A stretch of DNA of 64,000 nt, from positions 1 through 64,000 of the forward strand of contig NZ_BCZK01000011.1 in the NCBI RefSeq assembly GCF_001598695.1, read 5' to 3'. Positions 53,733-64,000 of the stretch are shown here, in pieces. Both the position numbers and the translations under genes were made by a program. The stretch's first letter is position 1. The number at the start of each line of letters is the position of its first letter. Source of the DNA: Klebsiella oxytoca NBRC 105695 (lineage in GTDB: Bacteria > Pseudomonadota > Gammaproteobacteria > Enterobacterales > Enterobacteriaceae). The notes beneath the pieces are model-generated. The model worked only from the letters and a program-made list of their open reading frames with translations, was not told the origin of the DNA and made no database searches.

Positions 53733-54488
53733 TCAGGAAAGAATATCCATCAGCTCACGCAGCTGGGTAATGGCGATTTGCCCTGGCGCAGAAGCCTGAC
53801 CGACGGTGCCAAAGGTCATTGCTGAACCGAACAAACGGCCGGTTACCCGGCTCACGCCGCCGGATTTACCCATCGACATCGTGATTAATGGGCGAGTGGC
53901 ATACTTCTCTTTCATCGTCAGCGTTGCCGAAAGCAGGGTCAGAACATCTTGCGGCGACTGTGGCATAACCGCGATCTTCGGCAGGTCAGCACCAAGATCC
54001 TGCATGCGACGCAGACGGTAGATGATATCTTCCTGAGCTGGCGTTTTATGAAAATCGTGATTGCTCATGATAACTTTAACGCCCGCAGCGTGGGCATCGC
54101 TCACCAGCGAGCGAATTTGCGCTTCGTCGTTGAACAGCTCGATATCAATCACGTCGGTCAGACCGCTAACGGCCGCCTGGCGATTCAGCTCAAAATAGGC
54201 TTCGTCGCTAATTTCCGTTTCGCCACCCTCTTTTTTGCTGCGGAAGGTAAACAGCAGAGGAATCTCTTTCAGCAGCTGGCGAATTTCGCCCAGCGCCAGC
54301 AGAACCTGCTCAGTTTCTCTGACCTGGGTGAAGTGATCGACGCGCCATTCGATAATATCGGCTCCGGCGGTAGCCAGCGCGCGTGCGTTAGTCTGCAGCT
54401 CGGCAAGCGTTTTGCCGATCAGCGGTACGCAGATTAAGGTTTCCCCTTCCTGGAAGGTGATGTTTTTTACTGTTACTGCTTTAGTCAT
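53733..54488 (-). CDS. aroD: Type I 3-dehydroquinate dehydratase
   Basis: This enzyme interconverts 3-dehydroquinate and 3-dehydroshikimate through a Schiff base. I start at 54488 (MTKAVTVKNITF), giving 251 residues and aligning with E. coli AroD; an upstream in-frame ATG at 54515 lacks a ribosome site. The catalytic His144 (SNHDFHKTP) and Schiff-base Lys171 (LPKIAVMPQ) are intact, as are ILEWRVD-like IIEWRVDHF and FTFRSKKEGG. It is the last gene of a four-gene leftward operon with a YdiB-like dehydrogenase and a transporter. That context suggests a catabolic role, although a biosynthetic one cannot be excluded from this window. Confidence 0.93.
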   Translation of the reverse strand: MTKAVTVKNITFQEGETLICVPLIGKTLAELQTNARALATAGADIIEWRVDHFTQVRETEQVLLALGEIRQLLKEIPLLFTFRSKKEGGETEISDEAYFELNRQAAVSGLTDVIDIELFNDEAQIRSLVSDAHAAGVKVIMSNHDFHKTPAQEDIIYRLRRMQDLGADLPKIAVMPQSPQDVLTLLSATLTMKEKYATRPLITMSMGKSGGVSRVTGRLFGSAMTFGTVGQASAPGQIAITQLRELMDILS

Positions 54489-54521
54489 GTTGGTATCCAT
54501 TATTCTTTTTGTCATTGACCA

Positions 54522-55736
54522 TCAGGCGGTTGCTGCAACGCGGGATGTTTTTGCAGCGGCGCGAACCTGAAGCTGACGATAACCGATGTACAGGGCGATC
54601 ACAAAGCCGACGATAGCGATCAGAAGATCGAACCACATAATGCTGGCGATACCAATCTTCGACAGTTTTGCCGTAATCAGCGGGATCGTAAAGCTGGCCA
54701 GACTTCCTGCGGTATAAAAGATCCCGGTGGCTTTGCCTTTCCCGTTCGGAAAGCTCATAGCCATGATGGTCGCGCCTATCTGCAGCACGCCGCCTGCGGC
54801 GGCAAAGCCGATGATAAAGGCAAAGCCGGTCACAATCATTGGCGTCGGGAACAGGCAAACGATCAGCAGTGAAATCATCGACAGGAAAGTGTAGATGATC
54901 ATAGCGACGGCTGAGCTGAATACCTCTTTAACAAAAGCCGCAGTGACGAATACGCAGGTCAGTGAACCGGCAGTATAGACGCTCAAGAGTTTAATAGCCG
55001 ACTCGTGAGGGATGCCGGCAACGAACTCGCCGTACTGCGCTAACCACTGGCTTACCAGATAAAAAGTCGCCATACCGATATAACCGTACAGGGTAAAGAT
55101 GACCATATCCAGTTTGCCGGAGTCCGCCTGCGGAGCGGCGGCGGCAGTCACTGATTTCTCTGCGGTTTCCTTTTTCGCCCGATGATCCGGGAAAGGCATT
55201 TTTATCAGGTAGACCGCGCTCAGGATCATTAATGCTGCAGCGATGATAAACGACCACCCGTACCACATATTCGCCCATATCAGCGCACCGATAATGAACG
55301 GCAGCAGGAACTGCCCGGCAGAGACAAAGGCTTTGATCAACACATTAGCCCGGCTGGCGGAGTTAGGGAAAGACTCCATCAGCGCCGGATAGGTACCGGA
55401 GTCGAGGAAGCTGTTCGCCAGGCCCGCCATAATGCCGCAGCAGTAGGCCAGATAGATGTTTTTCGTCAGCAGAATACCGAGGAAGAACACCACATAACTG
55501 GCTATGCCGAGATAGATAAAGGGTTTACGACCAAAACGGTCGGACAGGAATCCTGTCACGATCGTGGCGAGCTTACCGATCCCGAGCGACGAGATAACGA
55601 TGGAGACGCCGGCAGCGTCGGTTCCCCATTGTTCCTGCAGATTCGCCATATTGAGGGTAATTAACAAAACCCCCATACCGTGGATCAGATAGTTAAGATA
55701 TAGCCCAGCTGCCGTTGGGACATATTGATTTTTCAT
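54522..55736 (-). CDS. MFS transporter, YdiM/YdiN-like
   Basis: This 404-residue 12-helix transporter is related to E. coli YdiM and YdiN, whose genes lie next to ydiB and aroD. I start at 55736 (MKNQYVPTAAGLYLNYL), since AAGGA lies 8 bases upstream; the ATG at 55745 is too close to it. Family segments are ISSLGIGKLATIVTGFLSDRFGRKPFI and ANSFLDSGTYPALMESFP. It is nearly contiguous with the ydiB-like gene upstream and aroD downstream. Quinate, shikimate or a related acid is the likely cargo; no transport substrate is proven for YdiM/YdiN. Confidence 0.88.
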   Translation of the reverse strand: MKNQYVPTAAGLYLNYLIHGMGVLLITLNMANLQEQWGTDAAGVSIVISSLGIGKLATIVTGFLSDRFGRKPFIYLGIASYVVFFLGILLTKNIYLAYCCGIMAGLANSFLDSGTYPALMESFPNSASRANVLIKAFVSAGQFLLPFIIGALIWANMWYGWSFIIAAALMILSAVYLIKMPFPDHRAKKETAEKSVTAAAAPQADSGKLDMVIFTLYGYIGMATFYLVSQWLAQYGEFVAGIPHESAIKLLSVYTAGSLTCVFVTAAFVKEVFSSAVAMIIYTFLSMISLLIVCLFPTPMIVTGFAFIIGFAAAGGVLQIGATIMAMSFPNGKGKATGIFYTAGSLASFTIPLITAKLSKIGIASIMWFDLLIAIVGFVIALYIGYRQLQVRAAAKTSRVAATA

Positions 55737-55747
55737 CGCGCCCATCC

Positions 55748-56611
55748 TTAGAACAGGATATTTTTGACGTGTTCAACCGGCATTTCTTTGCCTGTCCAGA
55801 TTTCAAAAGCGCGCGCGCCTTGCCAGAGCATCATCCCCAGACCGTTGATGGTGCGGCAGCCTTTTTTCTCAGCCACTTCCAGCAGATAAGTTTTGCGCGG
55901 GTTGTAGACCACGTCAGAAACGATCAGGTCCGGGCGCAGGAAGCTGTCGTCAGGCAGCAGCATCTGGCCTTCAAACGGTTTCATCCCCACGCCGGTGGCG
56001 TTGGTCAGAATGACGCTGCTGTCGATTTCCGCGCGCAGTTTGTCATGATCGTCCAGATCGAACAGGTGGATCTCGCAGTTGGTGTTATTACGGATTTTGG
56101 CAACGGTCTGTTCTGCGTTGGCGAAGAATTTATCTTTGCGGTTGAAGATGGAGATCGCTTTGACGCCATCAAGCGCGGCCTGAACGCAGAGCGCGGTTGC
56201 CGCACCGCCAGCGCCCAGAACGGTCATCTTTTTGCCGATGATATCAATGCCTTCTTCTTTGAGCGCGCGCATATATCCGGTGCCATCGGTGATATGGCCG
56301 GTCAGGACGCCATTGTCGTTCACCACGGTATTCACCGCGCCAACCAGTTCTGCCGCCGGCGAGAGTTTGTCCAGATACTGGCAAATCTCCGTTTTGTTCG
56401 GCATGGAGACGTTACAGCCGCGCAGTTTTAATGCACGAAAACCCTGTACGACATCTTTCAGCTCTTCATTACCTACTTCGAACGCCAGATAAACGTAGTC
56501 CAGTCCCAGATGGGCAAAGGCTTCGTTATGCATAGTCGGCGACATGCTGTGACGAATCGGGGTCGCAATCAGGCCAATCAGCTCGGTGTGTCCAGTAATA
56601 CGTTCTGCCAT
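55748..56611 (-). CDS. ydiB: Quinate/shikimate dehydrogenase, YdiB-like
   Basis: This 287-residue dehydrogenase of the shikimate dehydrogenase superfamily is closest by eye to YdiB, which uses shikimate or quinate with NAD+ or NADP+. The substrate-site SPTMHNE and SMPNKTE motifs are present. Catalytic Lys73 and Asp109 (HITDGTGY) align with Lys71 and Asp107 of YdiB. The dinucleotide loop is LGAGGAAT, followed by IFNRKDKFF; the latter is YdiB-like rather than the basic NADP-specific NRT motif of AroE. It follows the oxidoreductase gene by 10 bp and precedes the transporter by about 11 bp. Confidence 0.92.
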   Translation of the reverse strand: MAERITGHTELIGLIATPIRHSMSPTMHNEAFAHLGLDYVYLAFEVGNEELKDVVQGFRALKLRGCNVSMPNKTEICQYLDKLSPAAELVGAVNTVVNDNGVLTGHITDGTGYMRALKEEGIDIIGKKMTVLGAGGAATALCVQAALDGVKAISIFNRKDKFFANAEQTVAKIRNNTNCEIHLFDLDDHDKLRAEIDSSVILTNATGVGMKPFEGQMLLPDDSFLRPDLIVSDVVYNPRKTYLLEVAEKKGCRTINGLGMMLWQGARAFEIWTGKEMPVEHVKNILF

Positions 56612-56621
56612 GATAAAGTCC

Positions 56622-58655
56622 TCAATATGTTAGAAATGGAATTTTTGTCGATTCGCGGTTGCCGAGAGCGCCCATATCTTCGAGGGTGTCCAGCACGTTG
56701 CGCCCTTCGCGCACGCCATCAATGATTCGCCGGGCCATCAGGCTGTCGCCGATGTTCATTATTTTTACGTTATTGGCTCTGGCCCATTGTTCAATCTCAG
56801 TGAGACCGGCGGTATTGGCGCGCATTCCCAGGCAGACGAAGCCGTAATCAAAAGGAATGTCAAAGGTGCCATCCGCATTTTTAACGGTGAAATGCGTTGG
56901 GGTGACGGCAACCAGCTGCGTACGCATGTGCTGTTCCACGTGATGTTCATCGAGCATGGTCAACATGGCATTTTTAGTAATGATGTCCAGGTCGCGTCCC
57001 GGCGCGTCCTGCATCTCGATAAGCACGGCGCTGGCGCCGCGCGCGGAGAAGTATTCAATAACATCCAGACCTACGGCGCCTGCGCCGACGACAGCGATGC
57101 GTTTACCTGTAGCATCGGCAAACTGGTCCAGATGATGAATCATGTTGGTGATGGAGAAGACGTTTCCGCCTTCGACATCGATGTTCTCGCGCAGTCCTTC
57201 AATTGGCGGCAGCAGAGGAACTGAACCGGTTGCGTTGACGATTAAATCCGGGCGAAGAGCGGAAACGGATGCCACGGTGGCGCGCTTGCCGACCTGCAGC
57301 ATCAGGTTATCGAGCGAGGCGATACGGTTTTTCATAAACTGCGGAAAATCGGCGATACGCTTTTTCTCCGGCAGCAGGGAGATCTCGCTGGCCAGTCCGC
57401 CGATGCTGTGCTTCTCTTCCAGCAGCCAGGTATGGCAGCCGACTTCCGCCGCGGTGCAGGCCGCTTCCATTCCCGCCGTACCCGCGCCGATAACCACGAC
57501 GTTGGTATCGCGGATAACGCGCTGCTGTTTATAGGCATCGCCGTGGATAATATCCGGGTTAATCGAGCAGCGCAGAGGGCGGGAGCGGGCGATGCGGTGA
57601 TCCGCGCAGCCGATGTTGCAGGAGATGCATTTCCGCATCAAACGCTCGTTACCGCTCTGCACTTTTTGTACCCACTCCGGCTCGGCGATCAGTCCGCGGC
57701 CAATGGCTATCAGGTCAGCATCGCCGCTGGCGATAATATCTTCAGCGACTTTCGGGGTACGGATATTGCCGGCAATTACCGTTGGCTTGTGGAATTTGTC
57801 GCGTACCGCACGGGAGAGATAGCGCTTCCAGCCATCTTCCAGAGACATCTGGTCAATCTGGAAATTCAGGTTGTCGTTTTGCGCGGCGGAGACGTTGATA
57901 ATATCGACTTTCTCCTGGCACAATTCGAGGATCCGCAAGGAATCTTCGAGCGTATTCCCGCCCTCCAGGAAGTCATCGGCGCTAATACGCAGGCTGACCG
58001 GGAAACGCGGACCAACGCAGGCGCGTACCTTATCGACGATTAAGGTTAATATTCTGGCGCGATTCTCTACGCTGCCGCCAAATTCATCGGTACGCTTATT
58101 AAACAGCGGTGATAAAAACTGACTAATTAAATAAGAGTGGCCGGCGTGAATTTCCACACAGTCGAAACCAGCGCGGCGAACGCGCTCCGCAGCATCACCA
58201 AACTTATCGACGGCATGATATATCTCGTCGTGCGTCATCGGACGGGGAATATTACCGTTCTTTTTGGACGGCGTGCTGGAAGAGGAAAGCGGCATTTCGC
58301 CGTTCAGGCGATATGCATAGGCCGATGCGCCAGCGTGGTTTAATTGAATACCGACGCAGGCGCCGTGTTTATGTAAGGTTTCGGTTAATTTGAACAGGCG
58401 CGGAATATACTGATCGTTATCGATACGCAGCTGGGTTGTGCCATTAGAAGCGAATGGAAAATCGATACAAATATTCTCGATAGTGATGAGTCCTGTGCCG
58501 CCCCGCGCGCGTAGCTCATAGTAGTCAATCTGTTCCTGAGTGACTTCACCGTTCAGGCTCGCCAGGTTGGTCCCCATTGGCGGCATAATGATGCGGTTTT
58601 TTATTGTCATCCCGTTAATGGTCAACGGGGAAAAAAGATGGGGGTAGTGGCTCAT
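56622..58655 (-). CDS. FMN/FAD/4Fe-4S enoate reductase-type oxidoreductase
   Basis: This 677-residue flavoprotein is of the 2,4-dienoyl-CoA reductase / 2-enoate reductase / BaiCD group. Residues 1-340 form an old-yellow-enzyme TIM barrel (NRIIMPPMGTN; EIHAGHSYLISQFLSPLFN with Tyr175 at the expected proton-donor place; TDEFGGSVENR). Cys343, Cys346, Cys350 and Cys363 form a C-x2-C-x3-C-x12-C cluster site. The C-terminal half has two dinucleotide folds, VVVIGAGTAGME (about 386) and IAVVGAGAVGL (about 520). It heads the operon with ydiB, a transporter and aroD, with a GGAGAG ribosome site. Reduction of the ring double bond of shikimate or dehydroshikimate is an inferred role. Confidence 0.9.
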   Translation of the reverse strand: MSHYPHLFSPLTINGMTIKNRIIMPPMGTNLASLNGEVTQEQIDYYELRARGGTGLITIENICIDFPFASNGTTQLRIDNDQYIPRLFKLTETLHKHGACVGIQLNHAGASAYAYRLNGEMPLSSSSTPSKKNGNIPRPMTHDEIYHAVDKFGDAAERVRRAGFDCVEIHAGHSYLISQFLSPLFNKRTDEFGGSVENRARILTLIVDKVRACVGPRFPVSLRISADDFLEGGNTLEDSLRILELCQEKVDIINVSAAQNDNLNFQIDQMSLEDGWKRYLSRAVRDKFHKPTVIAGNIRTPKVAEDIIASGDADLIAIGRGLIAEPEWVQKVQSGNERLMRKCISCNIGCADHRIARSRPLRCSINPDIIHGDAYKQQRVIRDTNVVVIGAGTAGMEAACTAAEVGCHTWLLEEKHSIGGLASEISLLPEKKRIADFPQFMKNRIASLDNLMLQVGKRATVASVSALRPDLIVNATGSVPLLPPIEGLRENIDVEGGNVFSITNMIHHLDQFADATGKRIAVVGAGAVGLDVIEYFSARGASAVLIEMQDAPGRDLDIITKNAMLTMLDEHHVEQHMRTQLVAVTPTHFTVKNADGTFDIPFDYGFVCLGMRANTAGLTEIEQWARANNVKIMNIGDSLMARRIIDGVREGRNVLDTLEDMGALGNRESTKIPFLTY

Positions 58656-59011
58656 ATGCTCTCTCCACTGGATGCCTGATGGCCGCTATTGGGCGATCCT
58701 GGCCGGTCCAAAGTTAATATTTCTCTGTGGGGAAAGATAACGAGGCGTCCAATAGAAAAATAATGCTTTTTTTTGCGTGGAGCTATAGGGGGACTCTATG
58801 GGATTAACATTCGATTCACATATTCATGTTTTTATCTTAAATATTTCAATCGAATTTTTACTTGTACTTGTGGAATGACACAAAAAAAGTAGGTGAATGA
58901 TTGAATAGATGCCCAATTGATAATGATTTATTTTTTTATCGGCAAATTTTTCTATCTATCAAATCAGTCTGGATATTATATATGTGCGCTAGATCTCATT
59001 TTCATCGGCAG
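58656..59011. promoter_or_regulatory. Upstream region of the oxidoreductase operon
   Basis: This roughly 355-bp A+T-rich region lies between the leu operon terminator and the oxidoreductase start and should hold that operon's promoter. An 8-bp inverted repeat, ATTCGATT (58809-58816) and AATCGAAT (58848-58855), is separated by 31 bp. I see no coding sequence. Promoter hexamers are not clear enough to call. Confidence 0.5.
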
Positions 59012-59038
59012 AAAAAAGCCCGGATGTTCGTCCGGGCT
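59012..59038 (-). terminator. leu operon terminator
   Basis: On the minus strand AGCCCGGA and TCCGGGCT form an 8-bp stem with a 6-base loop, followed by TTTTTTC. It lies 23 bp after the leuD stop. Confidence 0.92.
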
Positions 59039-59060
59039 GAGATAGCAATGGCGGTTCGCC

Positions 59061-59666
59061 TTAATTCATAAAAGCCGGCAGTTTTTTCTCATAGGCCGAG
59101 ATGGCCTCTTCGTGCTGCAGGGTCAGACCGATGCTGTCCAGGCCGTTAAGCATGCAGTGGCGGCGGAAAGCGTCAATTTTAAAGCTCCAGGATTTATCGC
59201 CAGCTTTCACGACCTCGGCTTGCAGATCGACTTCAAACTTAATGCCGGGCTGAGACTGGACCAGCTTAAAGAGCTCATCAACCTGTTCTTCGCTCAGCGT
59301 GACCGGCAGCAGCTGATTGTTAAAGCTGTTGCCATAGAAGATATCGGCGAAGCTGGGCGCGATGACGACTTTAAAACCGTAATCGGTCAGCGCCCACGGC
59401 GCATGCTCGCGGGAGGAGCCGCAGCCGAAGTTTTCTCGCGCCAGCAGGATAGAGGCGCCTTTATACTCCGGAAAGTTCAGCACGAATTCCGGGTTAGGCT
59501 GTTCGCCTTTATCGTCCAGGAAGCGCCAGTCGTTAAACAGATGGGCGCCAAAACCGGTACGCGTGACTTTCTGCAGAAACTGTTTTGGAATGATTGCATC
59601 AGTATCGACGTTCGCGGCATCCAGCGGAACCACCAGGCCGGTATGTTGGATAAATTTCTCTGCCAT
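59061..59666 (-). CDS. leuD: 3-isopropylmalate dehydratase small subunit
   Basis: LeuD is the swivel-domain subunit that, with LeuC, isomerises 2-isopropylmalate to 3-isopropylmalate. The 201-residue protein has the N-terminal [19 protein letters not shown] motif. The [18 protein letters not shown] signature of aconitase swivel domains and the [11 protein letters not shown] segment are also present. It is 10 bp downstream of leuC and ends the leuABCD operon, followed by a strong terminator. Confidence 0.98.
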   Translation of the reverse strand: MAEKFIQHTGLVVPLDAANVDTDAIIPKQFLQKVTRTGFGAHLFNDWRFLDDKGEQPNPEFVLNFPEYKGASILLARENFGCGSSREHAPWALTDYGFKVVIAPSFADIFYGNSFNNQLLPVTLSEEQVDELFKLVQSQPGIKFEVDLQAEVVKAGDKSWSFKIDAFRRHCMLNGLDSIGLTLQHEEAISAYEKKLPAFMN

Positions 59667-59676
59667 GAGGGTTTCC

Positions 59677-61077
59677 TTATTTCAAGCTACGGATATCGGC
59701 GAAATGACCGGTAACGGCCGCCGCGGCTGCCATGGCCGGGCTAACCAGATGGGTGCGCCCGCCGCGGCCCTGACGGCCTTCAAAGTTACGGTTGCTGGTG
59801 GAAGCGCAGCGCTCGCCCGGATTCAGGCGGTCGTTGTTCATCGCCAGGCACATAGAGCAGCCGGGTAAACGCCACTCAAAACCGGCTTCAATAAAGATTT
59901 TATCCAGACCTTCCGCTTCGGCCTGCGCTTTCACCGGGCCGGAACCAGGAACGACCAGCGCCTGAACGCCCGGCGCCACTTTACGGCCTTTAGCGATCTC
60001 GGCGGCCGCGCGTAAGTCTTCGATGCGCGAGTTGGTGCAGGAACCGATAAAGACTTTATCAATCGCTACTTCGGTTAACGGTACGCCAGATTTCAGCCCC
60101 ATATAGGCCAGCGCTTTTTCCGCGCTTGCGCGCTCTACCGGGTCGTTGAACGATGCCGGATCCGGGATGATGTCGGTGACGGATATCACTTGCCCTGGGT
60201 TGGTGCCCCAGGTGACCTGCGGAGCAATATCTTCCGCCTGCAGCGTGACAACGCTGTCAAACGTCGCGCCATCATCGGTAGTCAGGGTCTTCCACCAGGC
60301 GACGGCTTCGTCAAAATCCTGGCCCTTCGGCGCGTGCAGACGGCCTTTCACGTAATCGAAGGTGGTTTGGTCTGGCGCCACCAGGCCCGCTTTCGCGCCC
60401 ATTTCGATCGCCATATTGCACAGAGTCATACGGCCTTCCATGCTTAAATCACGGATGGCTTCGCCGCAAAATTCGACAACATGACCGGTGCCGCCGGCGC
60501 TGCCGGTTTTACCGATAATCGCCAGAACGATATCTTTGGCGGTGATGCCTGGGGCTGCTTTACCCTTGACCTCAATCTTCATGGTTTTGGCGCGGCCCTG
60601 CTTCAGCGTCTGCGTTGCCAGAACGTGCTCGACTTCGGAGGTGCCGATACCGAATGCCAGCGCGCCGAATGCGCCATGGGTTGCCGTATGGGAGTCGCCG
60701 CAGACGATGGTCATGCCCGGCAGGGTCACACCCTGTTCCGGCCCCATCACGTGCACGATGCCCTGGTAAGGGTGATTCAGGTCATACAGTTCAACGCCGA
60801 ACTCTTTGCAGTTTTTAATCAACTCCTGCATCTGGATACGCGCCATTTCGCCGGAGGCATTAATGTCTTTAGTTTGCGTCGATACGTTGTGATCCATCGT
60901 GGCGAAGGTTTTACCCGGCTGGCGTACCGGACGTTTATGGGCGCGCAGGCCGTCAAACGCCTGCGGCGAGGTCACCTCGTGAACCAGATGACGGTCAATG
61001 TACAGCAGCGGGGTTTCGTTTTGCGCTTCATAAACGACGTGAGCATCAAACAATTTTTCGTATAACGTCTTCGCCAT
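59677..61077 (-). CDS. leuC: 3-isopropylmalate dehydratase large subunit
   Basis: LeuC is the 4Fe-4S aconitase-type subunit of isopropylmalate isomerase. The 466-residue protein carries the three cluster cysteines: one in [12 protein letters not shown] and two in [17 protein letters not shown] and [20 protein letters not shown] are further family signatures. It lies between leuB (2 bp upstream) and leuD (10 bp downstream) with normal length. Confidence 0.98.
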   Translation of the reverse strand: MAKTLYEKLFDAHVVYEAQNETPLLYIDRHLVHEVTSPQAFDGLRAHKRPVRQPGKTFATMDHNVSTQTKDINASGEMARIQMQELIKNCKEFGVELYDLNHPYQGIVHVMGPEQGVTLPGMTIVCGDSHTATHGAFGALAFGIGTSEVEHVLATQTLKQGRAKTMKIEVKGKAAPGITAKDIVLAIIGKTGSAGGTGHVVEFCGEAIRDLSMEGRMTLCNMAIEMGAKAGLVAPDQTTFDYVKGRLHAPKGQDFDEAVAWWKTLTTDDGATFDSVVTLQAEDIAPQVTWGTNPGQVISVTDIIPDPASFNDPVERASAEKALAYMGLKSGVPLTEVAIDKVFIGSCTNSRIEDLRAAAEIAKGRKVAPGVQALVVPGSGPVKAQAEAEGLDKIFIEAGFEWRLPGCSMCLAMNNDRLNPGERCASTSNRNFEGRQGRGGRTHLVSPAMAAAAAVTGHFADIRSLK

Positions 61078-61079
61078 GA

Positions 61080-63742
<2,663 letters not shown>

Positions 63743-63787
63743 GGTTTAGATCCTTGGTCTGTGTCCTGGCGCCTTGCTAGCGAGCAT

Positions 63788-63813
63788 AAAAAAACCCGCG
63801 CATTGGCGCGGGT
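63788..63813 (-). terminator. leu attenuator terminator
   Basis: On the minus strand ACCCGCGC pairs with GCGCGGGT across a 4-base loop, followed by seven T residues. It lies between leuL and leuA and is the intrinsic terminator of the attenuation system. Confidence 0.93.
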
Positions 63814-63837
63814 TTTATAGTCTTGCTGGAAGATGAC

Positions 63838-63924
63838 TTAACGATGAACGTCGCCCAACAGCCTACCGCGCAAAATGGATGCGTTTAGTAGTAGTAGGCT
63901 GAGAAAGCGAATGCTGCGAATCAT
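63838..63924 (-). CDS. leuL: leu operon leader peptide
   Basis: The 28-residue reading MIRSIRFLSLLLLNAS... starts at 63924 and ends at 63838. It contains four consecutive leucine codons at positions 10-13, all the rare CTA. Ribosome stalling there when leucyl-tRNA is short should favour the antiterminator over the hairpin at 63788-63813. Length and layout match the E. coli and Salmonella LeuL peptides. An ATG at 63932 is out of frame and closes at once. Confidence 0.93.
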   Translation of the reverse strand: MIRSIRFLSLLLLNASILRGRLLGDVHR

Positions 63925-63959
63925 TGCGTCATGCTCCAGATGAAATCGTTATGCTTTTA

Positions 63960-63988
63960 GAGTTACTGGATATGGGTTTTGATGTCAA
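63960..63988 (-). promoter_or_regulatory. leu operon promoter
   Basis: On the minus strand a perfect -35 TTGACA (63983-63988) is followed 17 bp later by TAACTC (63960-63965), a weak -10. The ATCCAGTAACTCTAAAAGCAT segment closely resembles the E. coli leu promoter region. Confidence 0.7.
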
Positions 63989-64000
63989 CCCCCGGGTGTA

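Overview
The window is a chromosomal segment from an enterobacterium of the Klebsiella lineage. The backbone has the same gene order as the first minutes of the E. coli map: dapB-carAB, kefFC-folA, apaH-apaG-rsmA-pdxA-surA-lptD, djlA, rluA-rapA-polB, araDAB/araC, yabI, thiQPB, sgrR/sgrS/setA, leuDCBA-leuL. The Klebsiella assignment rests on two citrate fermentation loci that are hallmarks of that group. The proteins resemble, but do not exactly match, the K. pneumoniae versions I remember, so I do not name a species.

Region 1 (1-8518) is most of the anaerobic citrate fermentation cluster. oadA, oadG and the Na+/citrate symporter gene citS run leftward; oadB, and probably citAB, lie beyond the left edge. 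citCDEFG (citrate lyase, its ligase and the prosthetic-group synthase) runs rightward. The divergent promoter region holds a CRP site and A+T-rich CitB-type boxes. Region 2 (8765-19015) is backbone: dapB, the carAB operon with a conserved stack of control sites (RutR, PurR, two promoters, two ARG boxes), an orphan ROK sugar kinase, a small lipoprotein, kefFC and folA. The cai/fix genes that E. coli has after carB are absent. Region 3 (19056-25891) is the leftward lptD-surA-pdxA-rsmA-apaG-apaH block.

Region 4 (26136-31695) is djlA followed by a second citrate locus: a CitA/CitB-like two-component pair divergent from citW (citrate/acetate antiporter) and citX (the transferase that completes the citrate lyase acyl carrier protein). 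It shares an identical 13-bp box with the citC-citS control region, which ties the two loci together. Region 5 (31777-49556) is rluA, rapA, polB (LexA box), araBAD/araC, yabI, thiBPQ behind a TPP riboswitch, and sgrR. Two repeat elements flank araD.

Region 6 (49557-58655) is the most unusual part. The sugar-stress RNA gene sgrS, with its small protein gene sgrT, carries a 127-bp ERIC element between the ptsG-pairing segment and the terminator. setA follows. A 7.4-kb accessory cluster then separates setA from leuD, which are neighbours in E. coli. It holds a LysR regulator, two MFS transporters, a type I 3-dehydroquinate dehydratase, a YdiB-like quinate/shikimate dehydrogenase and a large FMN/FAD/4Fe-4S enoate-reductase-type oxidoreductase. 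Together these suggest catabolism or reduction of plant hydroaromatic acids. Region 7 (59012-64000) is the leucine operon with its leader peptide, attenuator and promoter.

No tRNA, rRNA, CRISPR array, transposase, phage gene or obviously broken gene was found.
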